Source: Alphaproteobacteria bacterium
GTDB lineage: Bacteria > Pseudomonadota > Alphaproteobacteria > UBA2136 > UBA6156
Direction: 5' to 3'
DNA length: 11,666 bases
Assembly (NCBI GenBank): GCA_020249005.1
Contig: JADCGN010000060.1
Coordinates: 1-11,666, forward strand
The notes below the pieces were generated by a model. That model worked only from the letters and a program-made list of their open reading frames with translations. It did no database searches and had not been told where the DNA came from. A program made the translations under genes and the position numbers. Numbering within the stretch: position 1 is the stretch's first letter; each line of letters begins with the position of its first letter. Of the stretch, positions 1 through 7,439 are shown piece by piece.

Positions 1-636
1 GGGCGCACCGATGCCGGGGTACACGCCCACGGCCAGGTGGCGCATGCCGACCTTCCCGAAAGTTTTGCCAGCCGCCCTGCCCACACCTGGGTGGAAGGGC
101 TCAACCGCTTTTTGCCCGCAACCATTCGCTGTACGGCAGCCGCAGCCGTGCCCCTCACCTTCCATGCCCGCCACAGCGCGCAGGCCCGGCATTATCTCTA
201 TCGGCTGTGGGTGGGGCGGCAGCTGCGGCCCGACCTGCTGCACCACGCCGGGCATGCCGCACCGCTGTTCGGCACCGCTCTGAACGTCGCCGCCATGCAG
301 CAGGCGCTGGCCAGCCTGCCAGTGGGGGTAGCGACCGACTTCAGCAGCCTGCGCGACGCCGAATGCCAGAGCAAAACCCCTCTTTGCACCCTCACCCACG
401 CCAGGCTGGTGCAAGCGGAAGCCGATCTGTTGGAACTGCACCTGGGCGCCGACCACTTCCTGCACCACATGGTGCGCAACCTGGTGGGTACGCTGGTGCA
501 GGTGGGGCTGAATGACCGCGCGCCCGACCTCGCCCCCCTGCTCGCCGCCCAGGACCGCCGCCAGGCCGGGCCGACCTTTGCCCCCGATGGCCTGTACCTT
601 ACCCACGTGGTTTACCCCACCCTGACGGCGGCCTAA
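1..636 (+). CDS. truA: tRNA pseudouridine synthase A, C-terminal 211 residues (5' end outside window)
   Basis: TruA converts uridines 38-40 of the tRNA anticodon stem to pseudouridine in the cytoplasm. The frame is open from base 1 and begins in the catalytic motif GRTDAGVHA, so the catalytic Asp is residue 4 of the fragment. Also visible are ARHYLYRLW (62-70), the DFSS...CQSKTP segment (113-127) and the late motif FLHHMVRNLVGTLVQVG (153-169), ending with GLYLTHVVYP near the C-terminus, all as in the family. About 50-55 residues are missing, which would give the usual total of roughly 265. The ATG at position 37 lies inside the conserved fold and is not the start. The gene ends with TAA. I see no terminator in the 93 bp before the response regulator, so some read-through is possible. 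The assignment is firm. Confidence 0.96.
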   Translation, partial: GRTDAGVHAHGQVAHADLPESFASRPAHTWVEGLNRFLPATIRCTAAAAVPLTFHARHSAQARHYLYRLWVGRQLRPDLLHHAGHAAPLFGTALNVAAMQQALASLPVGVATDFSSLRDAECQSKTPLCTLTHARLVQAEADLLELHLGADHFLHHMVRNLVGTLVQVGLNDRAPDLAPLLAAQDRRQAGPTFAPDGLYLTHVVYPTLTAA

Positions 637-684
637 CCCCTCCCTTACGCCTCTGCCGGATCGGCTTGCCACCTCATCCCACGC

Positions 685-710
685 TTGTAAGCTTGCACAC
701 AACCTTACAA
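685..710. promoter_or_regulatory. Inverted repeat upstream of the response-regulator gene, candidate operator
   Basis: A perfect 7-bp inverted repeat, TTGTAAG (685-691) and CTTACAA (704-710), is separated by 12 bp and ends 19 bp before the regulator start codon. No T-tract follows, so it is not a terminator. A poor promoter match, TTGCCA (666-671), 16 bp, TAAGCT (688-693), overlaps its left arm. The position fits autoregulation by the OmpR-type regulator, but binding is inferred only. Confidence 0.4.
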
Positions 711-729
711 ACAACGGGAGGATCAGGGG

Positions 730-1419
730 ATGCGGATTTTGGTGATTGAGGATGAAAAAAGCCTGGCCGGGCTGATGGAGCAAACGCTGCGCCAACACGG
801 CTACGCCGCCCAGGTGGTGCACACTCTGGCCGAGGCCCGCCACGCCCTGGCCCAACCCTTCGATGCGGTGATTTCCGATCGCCGCTTACCCGATGGCGAC
901 GGCCTGGACTTGGTGAAGGAACTCCGCGCCGCGGGCAACGGCGTGCCCATTCTGATGCTCACCGCGCTGGGGCTGCCGAAAGACCGCGTGACCGGCCTGG
1001 AAGCCGGGGCCGATGATTATTTAGGCAAACCCTTTTCGCTGTTTGAACTGATGGCCCGCGTCAAAGCCCTGCTGCGCCGCACCGCCGGGGCCAAGGGCCT
1101 GCAGCTGGAAGCCGGCAACGTGGTGTTGGATACCTTGCATGATACGGTGAAAATCGGCGGCAAGCCTGCCCTGTTCGGCAAGCGCGAGGTGGTGCTGTTG
1201 CGCCACCTGTTGCAACGCGCGGGCGAAGTGGTGGGCAAGGATGTGCTGGAACAGGCCCTGTACGGCAACAGCAACAAGGAAGACGGCAGCAGCGACAGCC
1301 GCAACGCGCTGGAAGTGGCCGTGCACCGCCTGCGCAAACTGCTGGAAAGCCACCACGCCACGCTTGAAATCATCACCGTGCGCGGGGTAGGTTACCTGGC
1401 CGATGAAATTAAAACCTAA
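730..1419 (+). CDS. OmpR-family response regulator (QseB/TctD/PhoP-like)
   Basis: A 229-residue two-component transcription factor. The receiver domain (about 1-115) has the acidic pair E7/D8, the phospho-acceptor D50 in AVISDRRLPDGDG, the switch Thr78 in LMLTALG and the conserved Lys100 in YLGKPF. The C-terminal winged-helix DNA-binding domain (about 125-225) ends in the typical VAVHRLRKLLE...ITVRGVGYL signature. A GGGAGG Shine-Dalgarno at 716-721 lies 8 nt before the ATG. The last 17 bp overlap the sensor-kinase gene, so the two form an operon and are probably translationally coupled. The usual Leu after the phospho-Asp is Arg51 here, a small deviation. The regulon cannot be read from the window: no transporter or efflux genes adjoin it. 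An inverted repeat upstream may mediate autoregulation. Family assignment is certain, subfamily is not. Confidence 0.95.
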   Translation: MRILVIEDEKSLAGLMEQTLRQHGYAAQVVHTLAEARHALAQPFDAVISDRRLPDGDGLDLVKELRAAGNGVPILMLTALGLPKDRVTGLEAGADDYLGKPFSLFELMARVKALLRRTAGAKGLQLEAGNVVLDTLHDTVKIGGKPALFGKREVVLLRHLLQRAGEVVGKDVLEQALYGNSNKEDGSSDSRNALEVAVHRLRKLLESHHATLEIITVRGVGYLADEIKT

Positions 1420-2848
1420 ACTTTCCCCCGCCGCCTTGGCCAAGCCGCTGCAGCGGCTGGCTTGGCGTGGGCAACCGGCGGGCAGCCTGCTCAGCCGCCT
1501 GATTCTCCGCATCGCCCTGCTGTTGGTGGCGGCGGTGGGCTTGGTGGTGGGGCTGACTGGCTGGCTGCTGGGCCAGGCGGGTGACCGCATCCAAGATGAG
1601 TTTCTGCGCCGCCAGGCGGCGGAATTGGTGTCGGGCCTGCAGGACATCCCCGGCGGGCCGCTGCAGATGCGCCTGGCGAATGAAACGCTGAACGCCTACG
1701 CCCAACGCCGTGAAGGCTACACCTTTATGGTGGAAAATGACGCGGGCCGCATCACGCTTGAAAGCGTGCCAATGGCCCGCGCCTACCTGGCTCCCGCACT
1801 GGGGCTGAAGCCCAACCGCCCAACCCTGCTGAACACCATCAGCCGCGACGGCGTGGATAAGGCCATGTACATCCTCACTCTGCCCGTGCACACGCCGCGC
1901 GGGGTGTATTACCTGACCGTGGGGCAAAACCGCACGATTGACGACGCGCTGCTCGATACCGCCACCAGCGAAACCTTCCACAGCCTGGTGCGCTGGGCGG
2001 CTCCGTTGCTGATGCTGACGCTGCTGGTGGCCTGGGCCACGCTGCGCGGCAGCCTGAACCCACTCTACCGCCTCAGCGGCAAGGTGCGGGAATTGGACGT
2101 GTTGAGCGGCGAAACCCTGGCGCTGGAAAACGTGCCGCGCGAAGTGCGGCCGCTGGTGGAAAGCTTCAACACGCTGCTGGCGCAACTTACCCGCACCCTG
2201 GAAGCGCAAAAGGGCCTGACCGCCGACACCGCCCACCAACTGAAAACCCCGCTGGCGGTGTTGCAAGCCCGCCTGGAACAGCTCGATGATTTCAAGGGCA
2301 AAGCCCTGCTGATGGGCGACGTGCAACGCATGAGCCGCCTGGTGCGCCAACTGCTGCACTACGCGGTGCTGAGCCAACACACCGCCAACCTGCAGCTGGC
2401 CGATGTGGGCGCCACCGCCCGCGCAGTGGTGGGTAGCTTGGTGCCGCTGGCCCGGCAAGCCGGCGTTACCCTGGCCTACGATGGCCCAGACACGCCGCTG
2501 CTGGCCAAACACGACAGCGGCCTGTTGACTGAAGCCATCAGCAACCTGGTGGATAACGCGATTCGTCACTCACCGAAAAAAGGCAGCGTGGAAGTGGCCG
2601 TCAACAACCGCAACGGCAAGCTGGAAATTGACGTAAAAGACCGCGGCCCGGGTATCCCGCCCACCGAGCAGGCGCTGGTGTTTACCCGTTTCTGGCAAGG
2701 CCCCGATGTGCCCCAGGAAGGCCACCATGGCGGTGCGGGCTTAGGCCTGGCGCTGGTGGCCGAAGTAATGCGCCAACACCATGGCCACGCCAGCGTGCTC
2801 AGCCGTGAGGGCGGCGGCAGTGTGTTCCGCCTGAGCCTGCCGGTTTAG
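1403..2848 (+). CDS. Membrane sensor histidine kinase, partner of the upstream regulator
   Basis: A 481-residue inner-membrane sensor kinase that should autophosphorylate on His and pass the phosphate to D50 of the regulator encoded just upstream. TM1 is about residues 33-57, a periplasmic region about 58-196 senses an unknown signal, TM2 is about 198-214, and a HAMP-like linker follows. The HisKA H-box is TADTAHQLKTPL with H278 as phospho-acceptor. The ATPase domain shows the N box NLVDNAIRHSP (381-391), the G1 box DRGPGIP (413-419) and the G2 box GGAGLGLAL (443-451). The layout resembles the TctE/QseC group. The start codon overlaps the regulator gene; only a weak GGTAGG precedes it, which fits coupled translation. 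The stop lies 6 bp from the bamB stop on the other strand, with no hairpin between. The ligand is unknown. Confidence 0.94.
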   Translation: MKLKPKLSPAALAKPLQRLAWRGQPAGSLLSRLILRIALLLVAAVGLVVGLTGWLLGQAGDRIQDEFLRRQAAELVSGLQDIPGGPLQMRLANETLNAYAQRREGYTFMVENDAGRITLESVPMARAYLAPALGLKPNRPTLLNTISRDGVDKAMYILTLPVHTPRGVYYLTVGQNRTIDDALLDTATSETFHSLVRWAAPLLMLTLLVAWATLRGSLNPLYRLSGKVRELDVLSGETLALENVPREVRPLVESFNTLLAQLTRTLEAQKGLTADTAHQLKTPLAVLQARLEQLDDFKGKALLMGDVQRMSRLVRQLLHYAVLSQHTANLQLADVGATARAVVGSLVPLARQAGVTLAYDGPDTPLLAKHDSGLLTEAISNLVDNAIRHSPKKGSVEVAVNNRNGKLEIDVKDRGPGIPPTEQALVFTRFWQGPDVPQEGHHGGAGLGLALVAEVMRQHHGHASVLSREGGGSVFRLSLPV

Positions 2849-2854
2849 TTTGTT

Positions 2855-4189
2855 TTACTTGCCGTGGAAGGCGACCAACCGCCCGGCATCGGTCAGGAAG
2901 TACAGCACCCCATCGGCGATCACCGGCGGCACCGAAACGCCTTCGTCAATCTCGGTGGCCGCCAGGCGGGCCCCGCTTTCGGGGTTCACCGAAAGCGCAT
3001 AGCCGTCGTTGCTGGCCACCACCAAGCGCCCACCGGCCAACAGCGGCCCCACCCACAGGCGCTTGTCTTTTTCCGGCAAACCTTGGTTCAGGTTGGTGAC
3101 CCAGCGCACCAGGCCATCTTGGCGGTTCAGCGCGGTCAGCTCGCCCTCATCGGTCAGTACAAAGAGATGCGCCCCCGCCACAATCGGCAGCTGGCTGGTG
3201 GTCAGGTCGGTGCGCCAGTAGCGTTGGCCATCCACCAGGCCGTAGGCACTTAAGCCGCCGTTCAAGCCCACCGCGTAAATGATACCGTCGGCCACCACCG
3301 GCGGCGCGGCAATCGCGGCCAAGGTCATCGCTGGGTCTTGCCCGCTGAAGGGCGACGTCAGCGTTTCGTGCCACAAATAGCGGCCATCGGCGGCGCGTAG
3401 CACATACAGCTCGCCGCTGGTGTAGGGCACCACCACCGCGCCATTGGCCACGGCGGGGCTAGCGGCGGCCATCGGCGCCAACACCTCTTCAATCCCGCTG
3501 TGGGTCCACTGCAAGGCCCCGTTCAGGGCCGACAGCGCAAACAGGCGGTTGTCGTGGCTGGTGATGAACACCGTTTCGCCCAAGGTGGCCGGGGCGGCGC
3601 GCAGCGGCACGTTCAGCGGGGTCATCCACACCTGCTCACCCTTGTCGGCCGTCAAGGCAAACACCTGGCCGCTGCCGGTGGTCACGAACAGCAGGTTGCC
3701 ACTCACCGCCAGCCCCCCCGCAATCTTGGCGGCCGATTCCTGCTCTAGCGGCAACGCCACCTGCCACAGCTGCTTGCCGGTGGCCGCGTTCAACGCCGTC
3801 ACCTCGCCATCGGTATTCACCATAAACAGCCGCCCACTGTTCACCACCGGCGGGTTCAGCAAGGCTTTGCCGCGGCCAAAACCGCCACCCAAGGTGGCAC
3901 TCCAGGCCCGCACCACGCTGGGCGCCAGCGCCACGTGGCCAGGGGTGTGGCTGCTGTTGGCGCCGTTTTGCGCCCAATTGGGCAAGGCTTCGGGCTGCGG
4001 CAGGGCAAAGGTCACGCGGCTGGCCGCGGGGTTCACCTTCAGCAAGGTGGGCTGCAGCGTCACGTCAATCCGCGCGCCTTCCAACTTGGGGGCAGGTTTT
4101 TCGGCCAGGCCGATGGTTTCGCACCCCACCAGCAACAACGGCAACGTGGCCACCGAGGCCAACAACACAACACGCAGAGAGGCAGACAT
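2855..4189 (-). CDS. bamB: Outer-membrane protein assembly factor BamB, beta-propeller lipoprotein
   Basis: BamB is a periplasmic-facing outer-membrane lipoprotein of the BAM complex that helps BamA insert beta-barrel proteins. From the ATG at 4189 the product has 444 residues: a signal peptide MSASLRVVLLASVATLPLLL, a lipobox LVGC with Cys23 as the lipidated residue, a linker of about 70 residues, then eight PQQ/BamB-type repeats ending near 142, 188, 228, 273, 325, 363, 409 and 444. Examples are DGEVTALNAATGKQLW and EGELTALNRQDGLVRW. Eight blades match the known BamB fold; the protein is longer than the ~390 residues of the E. coli one. A GTG at 4219 would add ten residues, but it sits in a candidate -10 box and spoils the signal peptide. 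There is no clear Shine-Dalgarno. The gene is divergent from der, unlike the usual same-strand order. Confidence 0.9.
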   Translation of the reverse strand: MSASLRVVLLASVATLPLLLVGCETIGLAEKPAPKLEGARIDVTLQPTLLKVNPAASRVTFALPQPEALPNWAQNGANSSHTPGHVALAPSVVRAWSATLGGGFGRGKALLNPPVVNSGRLFMVNTDGEVTALNAATGKQLWQVALPLEQESAAKIAGGLAVSGNLLFVTTGSGQVFALTADKGEQVWMTPLNVPLRAAPATLGETVFITSHDNRLFALSALNGALQWTHSGIEEVLAPMAAASPAVANGAVVVPYTSGELYVLRAADGRYLWHETLTSPFSGQDPAMTLAAIAAPPVVADGIIYAVGLNGGLSAYGLVDGQRYWRTDLTTSQLPIVAGAHLFVLTDEGELTALNRQDGLVRWVTNLNQGLPEKDKRLWVGPLLAGGRLVVASNDGYALSVNPESGARLAATEIDEGVSVPPVIADGVLYFLTDAGRLVAFHGK

Positions 4190-4217
4190 GGGCAACTTTG
4201 GCTTTCTTGTGGGGGGC

Positions 4218-4247
4218 ACTCTAAGCGGGAAACTGCCCGGCTTACAA
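4218..4247 (-). promoter_or_regulatory. Candidate promoter for bamB
   Basis: Read on the minus strand: TTGTAA (4247-4242) as -35, an 18-bp spacer, and TAGAGT (4223-4218) as -10, each matching 4 of 6 consensus bases. It would start RNA near 4211, giving a leader of about 20 nt. It overlaps the alternative GTG start at 4219, arguing for the ATG at 4189. Confidence 0.35.
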
Positions 4248-4266
4248 GGGGGCTAACCCAGGGGGG

Positions 4267-4295
4267 TTGCGGAGCAGGCACTTTCCCGCCATAAC
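4267..4295 (+). promoter_or_regulatory. Candidate promoter for der, leading to a leaderless mRNA
   Basis: TTGCGG (4267-4272), a 17-bp spacer and CATAAC (4290-4295) precede the der GTG by 6 nt, so transcription would begin at or next to the start codon. No Shine-Dalgarno is present between 4280 and 4301, and an in-frame TAA at 4254-4256 excludes a much longer N-terminus. The hexamers are weak (3/6 and 4/6); the support comes from spacing and position. Confidence 0.4.
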
Positions 4296-4301
4296 CCCCC
4301 T

Positions 4302-5906
4302 GTGCCCCAAGCTGCTGCCCCTGCTGTAAAAATTGCCCTGTTGGGCCGCCCAAACGTAGGCAAAAGCACCCTGTTTAACGTGTTGGCCATCGGGAAGGAA
4401 AACAAGGCGATTGCCCACGCCCAGGCCGGCACCACGCGCGATGTACGCCAAACCCCGGCCCAGCTGTTTGGCCGCCCGTTTGTGCTGCTGGATACCGCCG
4501 GTGTTGAACCCGCCCGCACCCGCGAAGCTGCCACCGCCCTGCAGCGCCAGCTCAATCAGCTTTCTCTGCAAGCCGCCCAGGCGGCCGATGTACTGCTGCT
4601 GCTGCTCGATGGCGCCGCCCCCCTCACCCCGGCCGACCGCGCCTTGGCCACCGACCTACGCAAGCTCAACAAACCTCTGATTGTGGTGGTGAACAAGGCC
4701 GACCTCCGCGTGGCCGAGCGCACCGTTGCCGAAGCCGCCACGCTGGGCCTGGGCCCGGTGATTGCGCTTTCGGCTGCGCACCGCGAAGGCTTGGGCCAAT
4801 TGGCCGATGCCTTAGACCCCTATTTGCCCGCCGCGGTAGAAGCAATTGAGCAAGAGGCGGAACCCACCCCCGCGGCCACCGATCTGCAAGCCGATGGAAC
4901 GGACGCAACCCTCGACGCGCTGACGGCAGACCCCGCCCTCCCCACCAACAAATTGATTTCTAAGCCCCTCCCCACCCCGCTTAAGCTGGCGGTGCTGGGG
5001 CGGCCCAACGTGGGAAAATCCACCCTGGTGAATGCGCTGTTGCGCCAGGAAGCGATGCTTACCGGGCCGGTGGCGGGCCTGACGCGCGAGGCCATCACCC
5101 ACACCTTTACCGCGCTGGGGCATCGCTTTGCCCTCATCGACACCCCCGGCCTACGCAAAAAGGGCAAGGTGGAAGAGGATAGCCTCGAGTTCTTAAGCGT
5201 GGGCCAAAGCCTGGCGGCCCTGCAACATGCCCATGTGCTGCTGCTGGTGATTGACGCCAGCGTGCACAACGAGGCCCGCGGGCTGTGGCAGGTGTTTGAA
5301 CAGCAAGATGCCGCCATTGCCCAAGCCGCGCTGCGCGCCCAAAAGCCCATCATCGTGGTGCTGAACAAGTGGGATGCCGTGCATGATAAAGATGCTTGCA
5401 AGGCCGACGTACTGGCCCAGCTGCGCGCTAAGCTGCACGGCATCCACACCCCGCTGGCCCTGCCGGTTTCGGCCACCCGCCAGCAGGGGTTGGGGGCGCT
5501 TCTCAAGGCGGTGCTGGAACTGCAAAGCCGTTACGGCCAAGCCTTTAACACCGCCAAACTGAACCGCACGCTCGCGGCCATTCTGGCCAAGCGCAGTCCG
5601 CCGCTGATCAACGGCCAGGTGGTGAGCTTGAAATTTCTGCGCCAGATTGTCGCCGGGCCGCCGGTGTTTGCGCTGTGGGGCAACCGGGTGGATAAAATCT
5701 CCGGGCACTACCTGCAGTTCCTCAAGCACCAATTGTGCGAAAACCTGGGCCTGACCGCGCTGCCGATTACGCTACACCTCCGCGCCAACCAAAACCCCTT
5801 TGGCCACCGCGCCAAGCAACGCGCCGGGTTTACCGGCAGCGCCAAACAGAAAAAGGCGCAAGCCGCCAAGACCAAGTCGCAAAAAAGTCGCAAGCCTCGG
5901 GCTTAA
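4302..5906 (+). CDS. der: Ribosome-assembly GTPase Der (EngA), two G domains
   Basis: Der is an essential GTPase of 50S subunit maturation, unique in having two tandem G domains and a C-terminal KH-like domain. This 534-residue product has G1 GRPNVGKS (15-22), G3 DTAG (64-67) and G4 NKAD (131-134) in the first domain, and GRPNVGKS (233-240), DTPG (280-283) and NKWD (355-358) in the second. The KH-like region is about 410-495, with GPPVFALWGN and the late QNPFGHR motif. It is longer than the 490 residues of E. coli Der because of an acidic, Ala/Pro/Thr-rich linker between the G domains (about 178-226) and a Lys/Arg-rich tail (about 503-534). The GTG at 4302 is the only plausible start: no ATG occurs upstream before the in-frame stop at 4254. 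It lacks a Shine-Dalgarno and may be leaderless. Confidence 0.96.
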   Translation: MPQAAAPAVKIALLGRPNVGKSTLFNVLAIGKENKAIAHAQAGTTRDVRQTPAQLFGRPFVLLDTAGVEPARTREAATALQRQLNQLSLQAAQAADVLLLLLDGAAPLTPADRALATDLRKLNKPLIVVVNKADLRVAERTVAEAATLGLGPVIALSAAHREGLGQLADALDPYLPAAVEAIEQEAEPTPAATDLQADGTDATLDALTADPALPTNKLISKPLPTPLKLAVLGRPNVGKSTLVNALLRQEAMLTGPVAGLTREAITHTFTALGHRFALIDTPGLRKKGKVEEDSLEFLSVGQSLAALQHAHVLLLVIDASVHNEARGLWQVFEQQDAAIAQAALRAQKPIIVVLNKWDAVHDKDACKADVLAQLRAKLHGIHTPLALPVSATRQQGLGALLKAVLELQSRYGQAFNTAKLNRTLAAILAKRSPPLINGQVVSLKFLRQIVAGPPVFALWGNRVDKISGHYLQFLKHQLCENLGLTALPITLHLRANQNPFGHRAKQRAGFTGSAKQKKAQAAKTKSQKSRKPRA

Positions 5907-5964
5907 GCTTTCCGGAAGGGGCACGAGTTTTCCCCACCGCCTCGCCGAACCATATCTTCTTCGG

Positions 5965-5970
5965 TACAAT
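5965..5970 (+). promoter_or_regulatory. Candidate -10 box for rpoN, leaderless geometry
   Basis: TACAAT (5/6 to TATAAT) lies 6 nt before the rpoN ATG at 5977, so RNA would begin at about the A of the start codon. No Shine-Dalgarno is present in the preceding 20 nt. The -35 region at the expected distance (about 5942-5947) is poor. A 5-bp inverted repeat CCGAA (5945-5949)/TTCGG (5960-5964) abuts the box and might be a regulator site. Confidence 0.4.
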
Positions 5971-5976
5971 TCTTGC

Positions 5977-7407
5977 ATGAAGCAAGGGCCGGCGCTGCAG
6001 CAACAACAAAAGCAAGATTTGGCGATGACCGCCGAGCTGCAACAGGCGATTGCCCTGCTCGCGCTTTCCGCCACCGAAGTGCAAGATTTTGTGGCCCAAG
6101 AAGTGGCCGACAATCCTTGCCTGGAATTTGAAGACGGCGCCGACGCCAACCCCACCCCCACCACCGAGCATACCGCCCCCGAAGACTGGGACAGCGCCTG
6201 GGATACCTGGGCGATGACCGAAGACGGCGCCAACGGCCCCGCCGCCGCAGCCTATGCCACCGGCGGGAATGGCGAACCCAGCGAAGACGGCCCCGACGGT
6301 TGGCTGGCCAGCCACAGCCGCGCCACCAGCTTGCAGGAATACCTGATGCAGCAATTTGAAGAAGTCACCGACGATGCCAAGCTGCGGCTGGCCGCGCGGT
6401 TTCTTATCGACGGCCTCGACGACGCGGGCTACCTGCGGCTGGATTTGACCGCCGTGGCCGCCCAGCTGCGGTTGCCGGAGGAGGTGGTGGATGATGCCCG
6501 CGCCATTGTGCAAACGCTGGAACCCAGCGGCATCGGCGCGCGCGACTTGGCCGAGTGCCTGCGGCTGCAGCTGCACGCCCGCGGGCAGCTGGATGGGACG
6601 TGCGAAGTCTGCCTCAGTCACCTGGATTTGGTCGCCACCAAAAACTACACCCAATTGGTAAAATTGGCCAAGGCCGCGGGCGAAGACGCCACCGAGGAGG
6701 AGGATATCCGGCTCGCCATCACTGAACTCCAGCGCTGCAACCCCAAACCCGCCACCACCTTGGGGCTAACCAGCAGCCGGATTGAGAGCGTGGTTCCCGA
6801 TGTGGTGGTTAGCCGTGGTCCACAGGGTTGGGAGGTGCAACTGAACGGCGCCGCCTTCCCCAAATTATTAAGCGTGTTGCCGACCGCAGTGGCCGGCAAC
6901 ACCGCCGCCAACGGCGCTAAGAAGTACCTGAATGAACGCCTGGGCCGGGCCAAATGGCTGGTAGGTGCGCTGGAAACCCGCGCCAAAAACACCCTGGCGG
7001 TCGCCCGCGCGATTGTGGCCGCCCAACCCACCTTTTTTGAAGCTGGGGCTGAATTTCTGGTGCCATTAACATTGCGCACGGTGGCCGAAACGGTGGGGCT
7101 GCATGAAAGTACGGTCAGCCGGGTGGTGAGTGGTAAATTCATGCAAACCCCGTTTGGCGTGCTGCCGTTGCGGCAGTTCTTTGCCAGCGGGGTGGCCAGC
7201 GCGGGCGGCCAGGTGGGCGTGGCCGCCAGCAGCGTGCAGAACATGATTGCCAAATTGGTGAAGGCGGAAGACCCCAAATACCCCCTTTCCGATGAAGCCA
7301 TCGTGGCCAAGCTGAAGGCTGAAGGCGTGGTGCTGGCCCGCCGCACGGTGGCCAAATACCGTGGCATTTTAAACATTCCAGGCACCGCCGAACGGCGCGT
7401 GCGCTAG
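5977..7407 (+). CDS. rpoN: RNA polymerase sigma-54 factor RpoN
   Basis: Sigma-54 directs RNA polymerase to -24/-12 promoters that need AAA+ enhancer-binding activators, often for nitrogen metabolism, motility or stress genes. The product has 476 residues, normal for the family. Region I is the Gln/Leu-rich start (ALQQQQKQDLAMTAELQQAI, 6-25), region II is acidic (about 50-115), and the core-binding part follows (about 116-300). The HTH region is about 366-402 (RTVAETVGLHESTVSRVV), and the RpoN box ARRTVAKYR (454-462), which reads the -24 element, is intact. The frame is open upstream to 5800 inside der, but region I begins only after the ATG at 5977, so that start is preferred. No Shine-Dalgarno precedes it. 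The gene follows der by 70 bp. The usual neighbours (lptB upstream, hpf downstream) are absent. Confidence 0.96.
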   Translation: MKQGPALQQQQKQDLAMTAELQQAIALLALSATEVQDFVAQEVADNPCLEFEDGADANPTPTTEHTAPEDWDSAWDTWAMTEDGANGPAAAAYATGGNGEPSEDGPDGWLASHSRATSLQEYLMQQFEEVTDDAKLRLAARFLIDGLDDAGYLRLDLTAVAAQLRLPEEVVDDARAIVQTLEPSGIGARDLAECLRLQLHARGQLDGTCEVCLSHLDLVATKNYTQLVKLAKAAGEDATEEEDIRLAITELQRCNPKPATTLGLTSSRIESVVPDVVVSRGPQGWEVQLNGAAFPKLLSVLPTAVAGNTAANGAKKYLNERLGRAKWLVGALETRAKNTLAVARAIVAAQPTFFEAGAEFLVPLTLRTVAETVGLHESTVSRVVSGKFMQTPFGVLPLRQFFASGVASAGGQVGVAASSVQNMIAKLVKAEDPKYPLSDEAIVAKLKAEGVVLARRTVAKYRGILNIPGTAERRVR

Positions 7408-7439
7408 ACACTGCCCGCCAATCGGCCTAAAAGAGAGGC

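Noticed and set aside
1409..2569. 386-codon minus-strand open frame opposite the sensor kinase
   Set aside because: The opposite strand encodes a kinase with every conserved box. The antisense product is His/Gln/Gly-rich and shows no domain.
3444..4256. 270-codon plus-strand open frame opposite bamB
   Set aside because: It covers the BamB propeller repeats and signal peptide on the opposite strand; no ribosome-binding site or recognisable motif.
5800..5976. N-terminal extension of RpoN by 59 residues
   Set aside because: It overlaps the der C-terminus in another frame, and sigma-54 region I starts right after the ATG at 5977.
5830..6654. 274-codon minus-strand open frame opposite der and rpoN
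   Set aside because: It spans the end of der and the start of rpoN, both certain. It is a Gly/Val-rich shadow frame.
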